64,000 bases of DNA from Candidatus Nitrosocosmicus franklandus (GTDB lineage Archaea > Thermoproteota > Nitrososphaeria > Nitrososphaerales > Nitrososphaeraceae): positions 1,488,001 through 1,552,000 of the forward strand of contig NZ_LR216287.1 in NCBI RefSeq assembly GCF_900696045.1, read 5' to 3'. A program made the position numbers and the translations under genes. The notes below the pieces were generated by a model. It did not search any database. It worked only from the letters and a program-made list of their open reading frames with translations, and was not told the DNA's origin. Within the stretch, counting starts at the first letter, position 1; every line of letters starts with the position of its first letter. Below are positions 26,673 through 34,365 of this stretch, one piece after another.

Positions 26673-27600
26673 TTACGACTTTATGATGTGTTCGAAGAAT
26701 CCTATAATTTCTTTTACATCATTATCATCGCCTTTAAACCAGGTATCAAATTTCAATTGACAAAATTTGATAATATTGTCTAATTTCCCATTATTATCTT
26801 CCATAAAACCAACATAATTTTCTAACGTGCCTTTTCTCTGAATGAATATATTTTCTTTATATTTTTTCGGTATTTTTGATATAATACCGTTCCATTGTTT
26901 ACTATCTATAGAATCTCTAAAAAATTGAAAGAATTGTTTAGAGATTTTGATTTGGTTTTTTTTACTTGACTTAGCAATTTTTTTTGATATCTCGTATGCG
27001 TTGATCTTGTTATGAAGCCTAACTCAGGATTCAAAACGTTATCCAAATCACCAATGTAGAAGCAAGGAATATTATATTTTGTCAAAAACGTCTTCCAATT
27101 CTTGAAATGGTCTTTTCCCCAGATGTCTATGAACTCCAAGTCATCTTTCTTGTTATTAATTTTCTTGTAATATTCATAAAAATACCTGTAAAAATATTCA
27201 TCCGAATCCCCTTCTACCAAAACTACTTTTGATGCAAAGAAAATTTTTACCGAATTACTATATGTAAGAATGTCCATCAGTATATTTTCATTACTGGTAA
27301 TAGTGGGTGAATTTGATTTTGTCCATTTACCATTTTCCTTATAAAATCTGTGAATTTTGTGTATAGTTTTTGAGTTTACAAACAGGAGTGAATGAGTAAC
27401 GATTATGAATTGAAGTTCCAGATCTCTAGCTGCTTTTTCCATTAATTCAATGAATTTAATCTGAATCTGAGGATGTAAGTGGATTTCTGGCTCGTCTACA
27501 ATGATAATTCCATTCCTTATTAGTTTGGTAACTATACCAACTGGAAAATTGTGGAAACAATTAGTTAAAATCGGACAGTAAGATCGAATAGTAAAAAATA
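26673..27600 (-). pseudogene. OLD-family ATPase/TOPRIM nuclease, truncated and frameshifted
   Basis: Minus-strand remains of an OLD-type nuclease. Upstream of the first ATG (27442) the same frame continues with NGIIIVDEPEIHLHPQ, a Walker B/signature of SMC-like ATPases, but no Walker A or start can be found; the frame dissolves near 27600. It continues ELQFIIVTHSLLFVN, then the TOPRIM part VLVEGDSDEYFY and IGDLDNV. After DLDNVLNPELGF the register shifts by one base near 27010, and the C-terminus (INAYEISKKIAKSSKKNQIK, then FFQFFRDSID) runs on to TAA 26673. OLD nucleases act in phage defence, for example Gabija GajA and retron or P2 OLD proteins. This copy is dead. Confidence 0.7.
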
Positions 27601-27640
27601 TAATAAAAGTATTTTAGTATATCGAAGTATTTTCAAACAA

Positions 27641-28051
27641 ATGCAATTTAGAGCATTCTTCATAATTTTAATTATTAGTATGGCAGCATTGATCTTTTTA
27701 ACGTTTAACAATGCGCTAACAGTTAACGCACAAGGTGGACTCGATAAAATGATTGAAGACTTGAAAGCAGATGGCGAGGCACTTAAAGCTGAAATCAAAA
27801 ACACTAATTTATACAAAACTGGTCTTGTGGAAGGTTTGATAAACAAGGTTTATTACTACAAAGGACAAATTTCTGTTATGGGTGGTGGAACATGGGCCTA
27901 TCTTCACGACGTTCAGGATACACTCTTAGCTAAAATCAAGGCAACAGGAGAAGCTGGATTTACTACATCAGAGTTGGCATCAATTGACTATTTCGCAACT
28001 ACAGCTGCTCAAGACAAAATCGATCACCCTAGCACCAATGTGTTTGGTTGA
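27641..28051 (+). CDS. Secreted 136-residue protein of unknown function
   Basis: A clear signal peptide (hydrophobic residues 6-22, cleavage likely after TVNA, before QGG) followed by about 105 mature residues. The mature part is helical (DKMIEDLKADGEALKAEIKN), then YYKGQISVMGGGTWAYLHD, and a final TSELASIDYFATTAAQDK. No Cys. I do not recognise a family. It begins 41 bases from where the OLD gene loses its reading frame, so its arrival may have destroyed the OLD N-terminus. It is the only obviously exported protein of the element. Confidence 0.6.
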   Translation: MQFRAFFIILIISMAALIFLTFNNALTVNAQGGLDKMIEDLKADGEALKAEIKNTNLYKTGLVEGLINKVYYYKGQISVMGGGTWAYLHDVQDTLLAKIKATGEAGFTTSELASIDYFATTAAQDKIDHPSTNVFG

Positions 28052-28298
28052 TCAGGCCTCAATTTTTTTAGTTTTTTATTTGGGAATAAATTTGAAGAGA
28101 TGTCAATTGGCCCGGTGGGTTTAGTAATAGATACATTACGAGTCCAATTCAAATTTTTTCCAATAACAATAGAATGTGAATTATTCAACTTCTGCCTTTT
28201 GATAAATTTAAAGTATTATTTACGATACATCTGGATTTTTCAACCAAATGTCTTGTTTGTATATATAAAAAACAAAATTGTCCCATACAAATGTTGAA

Positions 28299-30599
28299 TT
28301 AACTTCGGACTCTGACTCTATTTCTTAGCTTAATCGCATTATATAGCTTCAAATTATTTACTTGTTCAATAGCAACTATGATTGAGTAATCTTGTTCATA
28401 ACTGACATTTTCTATCCACCCTAAGTCTCTAGATACTACTGAAAGTAAAAGTGGCTTGTTGGATGATATTTCATGAGGTTTGATAATGCGTATCCCTTTT
28501 TGATGAACACCCTTCTTGCGAATATTAATTCCTGGTTTTAACATAATTTCATTTTTTTTGATATCAATTTTTTGAATCTCATCGTCTGGATATTCTTTAT
28601 CTATATCTGCAGATAGAGAACTATTGAGATCATCCATATCTAAATTATGATACAAGTGAAATTCCATTGCTACACCCAAATAATTAATTCTATTCTTTCT
28701 TATGGGAGGATCATAGGTCAAAGTAATTGACAAAAGTGTCTCATACTCGTCAAACACATCTTGAGGAAGATTAATTTCATAAATATGATAAGAATTAATT
28801 TGCAACTTGCTTTCTTTGATCAGTAACACCCTATAGTTGTCAGAGTAAAGGGCCTTAGATATATCGGGCTTTCCGTATCCATATACATTTAATAATTTCA
28901 TCAAGTTCGTTTCTGTGTCGTCTTCGCTAATTTCTGACAAGAATCCAGGCCTTTGAATTGGAATTCTGGAAGAAGACAACAATAAACATTTCAACATATT
29001 TGAAGAATAGAAGGGGTATTGATTTCGAAGTAACGCAAGATAATGAGAAATTCTTGGAGCACTAAAACTAGTTCCTTTACCTAATTTAAAAGGTCTACCC
29101 TCAATTACACCAACGGACTCAGCATTAGCGATAATAACGTCTGATTCATTTCCAAAACCACCACCACTATATTCAACCAATTCAGGTTTAATCATCCCTT
29201 TGAATCCGGGGCCGACTCGAGTAATTGGTGAAGGCACATCTATTGAATCAATACGAGTGAGCCGGCTAACTATACCTCCAACTGTCAAAGATAATGCAGA
29301 TGAAGCGGGATTAAGTAACCTGTTTTCTTCAAGCGCCAGTAAATGATCGGGATAATTACTATCTGGCAACTGAGTGTTATTGCCTATAGAAATTACAAAA
29401 ATAATATTGTATTTTTTTGCTAACTCATCCAAGAGAACTGCGAGATTAAAATTTTTAACTACATCATTTTTAAGTATATGATGCGGAATAGCTATAGAAA
29501 CATTAAATATTTTGCAGTTTGGATCCTTTTGAATCGTTTTTTCAACCAATTCCTTTAGTCTATTCTCTAATAGCTTATTGTATTCATTTCCTCTATTCTT
29601 ATTTTGTTTAAATATGATTTTTAATGAATATAACCAAATCTTTTGCTCAAAACGTGAATCACGAATACATTTTTCAACGTCACCGTATAGGCAAATACTG
29701 GCCACAGAAGTTCCGTGTCCAGAATGATCTCCGATTTCTTCATCATCGTCGAATTTGATATAATCTTTTATCGCATCTTCCAAAATTGGGTGCTTTAAAA
29801 TCCCACTATCCAAAATTGCTATAGAAGAACAATTTTCATTAGGTGGACCTATAATCTGCTCCTTTTCTATAGGTTGCATTAATAACGATTCAACTTCAAG
29901 AGTAGGAGGTCGGTCCACTAGAGCAATCTCATTCAATGCCAATATTTCATTTAATACTCGTTTACTGATTCGGACTCTTAAAATACAAAAATTTATAGTT
30001 ATTAGGTTATCTAAAATCAAACAATTATTCTCTTTTAACCAATTTTCAAAACCTGAAAGGAATTGATCCAATTCGGAATCTTCCATCCGCCACACTTCGA
30101 CATCTAGAAACTCAAATCCCATTTCAGGAAGCTGATCTATATTAAGAGATCGCCCAATCTTCTCGTCGACTGGTATAGGAACAATTTCATCTATGGCAAG
30201 GAAATACTTGTATCTATCGTCATCATGATGTTTTTGCAATTTCATTTTGAATTCTTTAAATTCTGAATCATTTGAAAAAGCTATCCAATATCCTGGATTC
30301 GCGGTCGAAGAATTAAGGACTTGAATTCCGGCCCTTTCTAAGTCCTGCCTAAAATTTGATTCATAGACATACTGATTTGTTTTTATTTTAAAAATTAGCC
30401 TTGGATCGAGATAATTTCCAAATTTGATCTTATTTTTCTCGTGAGTTTTCTTTAACAGCTGTAGTTCATTTAGTCTATCTTTTTGAAATTTTGAATTATC
30501 TCGGTCAAACCGCTCATATTTAGTTCTGGGCCTTTGCTTTCTTCTGGGAGTAGGAAGACTTGGTTCTGGTAGAGGAAGATGATCTAGATCGACCATCAA
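28299..30599 (-). CDS. ietS: Subtilase (S8 protease) of an IetAS-type pair
   Basis: A 766-residue intracellular subtilisin-like protease; no signal peptide. The triad is visible: Asp in SSIAILDSGILKHP, His in DHSGHGTSVAS, Ser in GKGTSFSAPRIS, with an oxyanion-hole Asn in ISIGNN. About 250 residues of charged N-terminal region and 200 residues of C-terminal beta domain flank the protease, far more than in secreted subtilases. Its start overlaps the stop of the AAA ATPase gene by four bases (ATGA), so they are translationally coupled. An AAA ATPase plus a large subtilase is the IetAS arrangement, described on Agrobacterium plasmid pTiC58 as a toxin-antitoxin-like stability system and later as anti-phage. 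Confidence 0.8.
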   Translation of the reverse strand: MMVDLDHLPLPEPSLPTPRRKQRPRTKYERFDRDNSKFQKDRLNELQLLKKTHEKNKIKFGNYLDPRLIFKIKTNQYVYESNFRQDLERAGIQVLNSSTANPGYWIAFSNDSEFKEFKMKLQKHHDDDRYKYFLAIDEIVPIPVDEKIGRSLNIDQLPEMGFEFLDVEVWRMEDSELDQFLSGFENWLKENNCLILDNLITINFCILRVRISKRVLNEILALNEIALVDRPPTLEVESLLMQPIEKEQIIGPPNENCSSIAILDSGILKHPILEDAIKDYIKFDDDEEIGDHSGHGTSVASICLYGDVEKCIRDSRFEQKIWLYSLKIIFKQNKNRGNEYNKLLENRLKELVEKTIQKDPNCKIFNVSIAIPHHILKNDVVKNFNLAVLLDELAKKYNIIFVISIGNNTQLPDSNYPDHLLALEENRLLNPASSALSLTVGGIVSRLTRIDSIDVPSPITRVGPGFKGMIKPELVEYSGGGFGNESDVIIANAESVGVIEGRPFKLGKGTSFSAPRISHYLALLRNQYPFYSSNMLKCLLLSSSRIPIQRPGFLSEISEDDTETNLMKLLNVYGYGKPDISKALYSDNYRVLLIKESKLQINSYHIYEINLPQDVFDEYETLLSITLTYDPPIRKNRINYLGVAMEFHLYHNLDMDDLNSSLSADIDKEYPDDEIQKIDIKKNEIMLKPGINIRKKGVHQKGIRIIKPHEISSNKPLLLSVVSRDLGWIENVSYEQDYSIIVAIEQVNNLKLYNAIKLRNRVRVRS

Positions 30600-31501
30600 A
30601 GATCACTCTTGTTGACAATTGATTTTCTAATCGTTTGGTCTTTTATAGCCCATTCAATATCTGCATTTGTTACAACGTTCCTGTGACTTAAGATGGTGCG
30701 TTTCAGAGCTGATTGGCAGATTTGAACTATATCAAATGCAGAGAAACCTTTGGTTGAACTTACATAACTCAAGTAATCATAATCGTCATCTCTTTTCACC
30801 ACTGCCAAATATTTATGAAATAGAAGGGCTCTGGATTCCGCATTAGGCAATCCAAAATATATGATCTCGTCGAATCTTCTCCAAACCGCATTGTCTAATA
30901 ATTTGTGATGATTTGTAGCCGCAATAAGCAAACTTCTTCCTTCATATTCATCCATCATTTGAATCAAATTATTAACTACACGTTTTATTTCACCATGTTC
31001 ATACTTGTCATCTCTATTTTTGGCTACAATGTCAAATTCATCAAATAAAACTACATAGTTTTCCTTTTCTATGAAATCGAAAATCCTTCTAATGTTTTTG
31101 GCAGTTTCACCAAGAAAAGATGAAAGAACAGAATCAAAGCGAACGTATACAAACGGATAACCTAATACAGAGCTAAGTATTCTGGAACTCAGTGTTTTTC
31201 CTGTTCCCGGTGGTCCACACAAAAGAATTTTTTGTTTAGGTTTTAATCCATAAGTTGATAACAAATCGACGCTTTTGTTTTCTACTAAAATATTTCTTAA
31301 TTTCTCTTTTACATAATCAGAAGCAACTAGATCATTAAAATTAAAGTAATTTTGTTCAACATGAACCAAAGGAAGTCCCTTTTCGGTGTCATATGGAATA
31401 TCTCTTTTTGGATAGAATTCAAGATTCTTTTGAAAATTAGTCTCTTTTTTTGACCCATTTTCTCTTATCTTCTTAATGATCTTAGCTGGCAATCTCAACA
31501 A
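30596..31501 (-). CDS. ietA: AAA ATPase of an IetAS-type pair
   Basis: A 301-residue AAA protein: N-terminal linker of about 90 residues, Walker A LLCGPPGTGKTLSS, Walker B YVVLFDEFDIVA, sensor-1 in LLIAATNH, arginine finger in WRRFDEII, and a C-terminal lid. There is one AAA domain and no protease or zinc domain, so it fits the CDC48/FtsH-like group that IetA belongs to. It is the first gene of the pair and overlaps the subtilase start. In the pTiC58 system the ATPase is the neutralising partner; in an anti-phage role it could sense infection and release the protease. The 5' region 31502-31565 would hold the promoter. Confidence 0.82.
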   Translation of the reverse strand: MLRLPAKIIKKIRENGSKKETNFQKNLEFYPKRDIPYDTEKGLPLVHVEQNYFNFNDLVASDYVKEKLRNILVENKSVDLLSTYGLKPKQKILLCGPPGTGKTLSSRILSSVLGYPFVYVRFDSVLSSFLGETAKNIRRIFDFIEKENYVVLFDEFDIVAKNRDDKYEHGEIKRVVNNLIQMMDEYEGRSLLIAATNHHKLLDNAVWRRFDEIIYFGLPNAESRALLFHKYLAVVKRDDDYDYLSYVSSTKGFSAFDIVQICQSALKRTILSHRNVVTNADIEWAIKDQTIRKSIVNKSDL

Positions 31502-31565
31502 TAATTACAGAAACAACTTAATAACAATTCTTTTCATAATTATAGTAGATCTTTCTTACTAATTC

Positions 31566-31814
31566 TTGAGCTATCCTGTAATTAAGATTCTGATTCCTGT
31601 AATTTCCATGATTATCCTGAAAAGTATTTATCTCTTACTTATTTCTTATGTTTATCATATTACAATAGAAACTCTAGAAACATTATACAGAATCACACCT
31701 ATGGTTAGTATAAAATTTTCTATTTCGGATCAGAAAGTGACGGTGTTAACAAGAATCTTTTATGAAATTGGTGGATCTTTGCCATATTCTGTTAGTTTCA
31801 TCTTACTTATTTAA
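31566..31814 (+). CDS. Possible small membrane protein
   Basis: A TTG-started 82-residue frame with two hydrophobic segments (about residues 4-30 and near the C-terminus). The middle, IKFSISDQKVTVLTRIFYEI, looks protein-like. There is no ATG or ribosome-binding site, and its last four bases overlap the convergent zinc-ribbon gene. The opposite strand is not better. I keep it at low confidence. Confidence 0.25.
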   Translation: MSYPVIKILIPVISMIILKSIYLLLISYVYHITIETLETLYRITPMVSIKFSISDQKVTVLTRIFYEIGGSLPYSVSFILLI

Positions 31815-31984
31815 AGGCCACACTCATTACAATATACTGCACCAAGAAAATTATTCGAATTATTACAATGAGGACATTTTAACGGAAACCGTGTTCCACA
31901 TTTACTACAGAATTTGGCTCCTGTAGGATTATCTTTTTTACAGATGAGACAAATATTACTCGTATCATCTTTATTGCTCTTCAT
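31811..31984 (-). CDS. 57-residue double zinc-ribbon protein
   Basis: Starts at ATG 31984 and ends TAA 31811; too short for common gene finders. Two zinc ribbons fill it: CLIC with FCSKCG (about residues 12-30), and CPHC with YCNECG (about 38-56). That is eight Cys in four CxxC pairs in 57 codons, which cannot be chance. Such proteins may act as nucleic-acid or protein adaptors. It lies between the IetAS-type pair and a gene of unknown function in the element; it might belong to either neighbour or be independent. Confidence 0.75.
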   Translation of the reverse strand: MKSNKDDTSNICLICKKDNPTGAKFCSKCGTRFPLKCPHCNNSNNFLGAVYCNECGL

Positions 31985-32268
31985 CCCTATCTCTCCGAAA
32001 TATTAAAAATTATTCAAATTGCTGTAGATATAAGTATTAAATCCTGATTTCTGAACGTGTTGATGGAAATATCAAATTTAAATAAATCAAATATTGCAAG
32101 TGACGTTTTTAATAAAGTGCAAATGACGAAGGAATGATACGACAAAATGACGAAGAAAAAAGAGCAGAATGATTATTTTATAAATAGAATTGGGAGGTAA
32201 TCAAAGTCATTTAACAAATTAATCATTTTTGATGCATTTTGATAGTGTATTTTTTACTCTGTCAATCA

Positions 32269-32712
32269 TTATCTCATTGATCTAGCTTCTGTAATCAGTC
32301 GTTTGGATCTGCCCAATAATAAATTAATCTGAGAATCTGAATCGGTGAAATGATGAGTATGAGGAATTACTACTCTGTCATACTTTGTGAGATTAAATCC
32401 CAATTTGAATCCCTTTCTAATAAGGGATACCTTTTCTTTCAGCATTATCATGCTGACTATTCCTTTGCTTGTTTTTGAAAGATCATGAAGGATTACTTTC
32501 TCAGATCGACTATTGTTATATTCTTCAAGGATTGATTTTTCATAATTATGAAATATAGCTCTTTTATAATAGTAATATGTTCTCCTAGATATGTTCTTAC
32601 CAAAGGATTGATTAATATAACTCAAAGATTCATTTTCGGTCAAGTGGTTCATCTCGCAATTCATAACAAGCATAGTCAGTATCAATTTTTTCTTCTCACT
32701 AAATTGAGGCAC
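32269..32712 (-). CDS. Uncharacterised element protein, probable HTH
   Basis: A 147-residue basic protein. The N-terminal part has short helices (KKKLILTMLVMNCEMNHL, then LSYINQSFGKNISRRTYYYY) that look like a winged or homeodomain-like DNA-binding region: the segment ISRRTYYYYKRAI resembles a recognition helix followed by a basic tail. The C-terminal half has no recognisable motif. It is divergent from the SIR2 gene across a 324-bp spacer and could regulate it, which is an inference. No other family was recognised. Confidence 0.55.
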   Translation of the reverse strand: MPQFSEKKKLILTMLVMNCEMNHLTENESLSYINQSFGKNISRRTYYYYKRAIFHNYEKSILEEYNNSRSEKVILHDLSKTSKGIVSMIMLKEKVSLIRKGFKLGFNLTKYDRVVIPHTHHFTDSDSQINLLLGRSKRLITEARSMR

Positions 32713-33036
32713 TATATTATTAAAAAAGAGAACAAGATATTAATTTTGACTGTTTATTTCATCAAATAGTTCTATATTTTTGTTTTTCAAGGTATCTAGT
32801 TTCATTGGGGGTATCTTCTTGTTAATAGCAGTATTTAGTGATAACTTTATCAAATAATTCGGACTAAAATAAGTCTTCTTAACGTATTGCATTTGCATAA
32901 CCAATATTTTTTTGATATGTTATAAGAATCAGTTTAAGTCATCTTATTAATTTTAGTTAAAAATCGAGAGCGAATCAAACCTTTCGCTGGAAAAAAGAAA
33001 AACGTTAATCTACTAAAGTAGAATTAGACCACTGTA
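32713..33036. other. 324-bp divergent spacer upstream of the SIR2 gene
   Basis: Non-coding. Must hold the promoters for the genes at 32712 (minus) and 33037 (plus). No clear operator repeats were seen. Confidence 0.4.
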
Positions 33037-34236
33037 TTGAACGAGAATTTTAAATTCACATTTTTATTGGGGGCCGGCGCTTCCGTGCCGGCTAACCTTC
33101 CCACTATGGATTCAATGACATCTAGATATTATTCGGATTATGTTGATAGTTTTAGTCCTGAAGAAAAGCTCGTGGTTAATACTCTAAAAGGAATAGTTGA
33201 ATCTTATTATTCAAGCAGACATGATATTGAATCCTTTATGTCTTTGATAAAATCTTTGGAAGACCCCGATTTAAAACGACTTATAACTCATCAATATGCT
33301 GAATTGAATAAATTAGACCATTCAGTTATAGATCAAGTTTATAAAAAGACACAACAATATATCAGAACTTCGCTAGAAAAAATCGAGTGGAGAGACATTG
33401 GTTACCTTCTTCCAATGCTAGGCTTTTTAGAAGAACAACCTTTAGAAATCTTTACCTTGAATTACGATGGTATTATCGACTTATTTTGTGAGAAGAATCA
33501 TTTAAGGTATTCGGATGGTTTCGATCCATTCTGGAATCCAAAGGTATTTGAGGAAAATCTACAAGTAAGGATCTATAGGTTGCATGGTTCTTTATATTGG
33601 TTCAAAACTTTATCTGAGAACATAATACGTATTCCAGTAATTGGATTGGACCTGGAACATGTAAAGTATATATCATTAGAAAATATGTCTGAAATGTTGA
33701 TCTATCCCACCATGGAAAAGGAAAAATATTCGGAGATTTATACTTGGCTCAACAATCGATTTATTTCAAAATTAAATGAAACGAATTTGTTAATAATAAT
33801 TGGTTATAGTTTTAGAGATCAGGATATCACAACCATGATAAAGGAAGCACTCATGAGGACAAAGTTATGGATCATAATTGTTTCACCCAACGCAAATGAA
33901 TTAAAAGGTAGCCTTTGCTTAAGTGATTTAGAAATTTCATCGAGAGTAATCGCAATAGGCTATGGTATCGACTCTTTGCTAAGAAGTGGATTATTTTATC
34001 AATTTTATAATAAACTAAAAAATAATATTCAATTGGAAGAAAAAACATGGGGGAAACAACATCAAATTGAAGATCCGCTCTCAGAGTGGACTGGAATCAT
34101 ACAGGCATACTATGATTTAGAATGCAACGAACGGATCGATTATGTTTTAAAAAATCTTGAAAACTACTTTCCTAAAAAACGGGTTGAAATGATCAAAAAA
34201 CAGAGCACTAATAGACGTAATCTTTGGAGGAAATAG
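33037..34236 (+). CDS. SIR2-like (SIR2_2) domain protein
   Basis: A 399-residue protein starting at TTG 33037. The SIR2-like NAD-binding fold is shown by FLLGAGASVPANLPTM at the very N-terminus, IFTLNYDGIIDLF, YRLHGSLYWF (His in the catalytic position) and IIIGYSFRDQDI. It lacks the four zinc Cys of deacetylase sirtuins, as do defence SIR2 domains, which degrade NAD+ on phage infection (ThsA, SIR2-pAgo, DSR, SIR2-HerA). The last 110 residues are helical and unassigned; they may be a sensor. No HerA, pAgo or TIR partner is next to it, so it looks standalone. The codons at its start (GGGGGCCGGCGCTTCC) are unusually GC-rich for this genome. Confidence 0.82.
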   Translation: MNENFKFTFLLGAGASVPANLPTMDSMTSRYYSDYVDSFSPEEKLVVNTLKGIVESYYSSRHDIESFMSLIKSLEDPDLKRLITHQYAELNKLDHSVIDQVYKKTQQYIRTSLEKIEWRDIGYLLPMLGFLEEQPLEIFTLNYDGIIDLFCEKNHLRYSDGFDPFWNPKVFEENLQVRIYRLHGSLYWFKTLSENIIRIPVIGLDLEHVKYISLENMSEMLIYPTMEKEKYSEIYTWLNNRFISKLNETNLLIIIGYSFRDQDITTMIKEALMRTKLWIIIVSPNANELKGSLCLSDLEISSRVIAIGYGIDSLLRSGLFYQFYNKLKNNIQLEEKTWGKQHQIEDPLSEWTGIIQAYYDLECNERIDYVLKNLENYFPKKRVEMIKKQSTNRRNLWRK

Positions 34237-34365
34237 TAGATTTACTTAAAAATTGTCATAGTTGGCAAGGTTGTCACGGTATTTTATATCGAAAAATATT
34301 TTAATTTTTTTAATCTTGTTCTGATTTTTCTCAAAAAATAATTTCAGATGAAACAACCCTGCCAA

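Noticed and set aside
28100-28297. 65-residue plus-strand frame after the secreted protein gene
   Set aside because: Composition is typical of random AT-rich sequence, with no start signal or motif.
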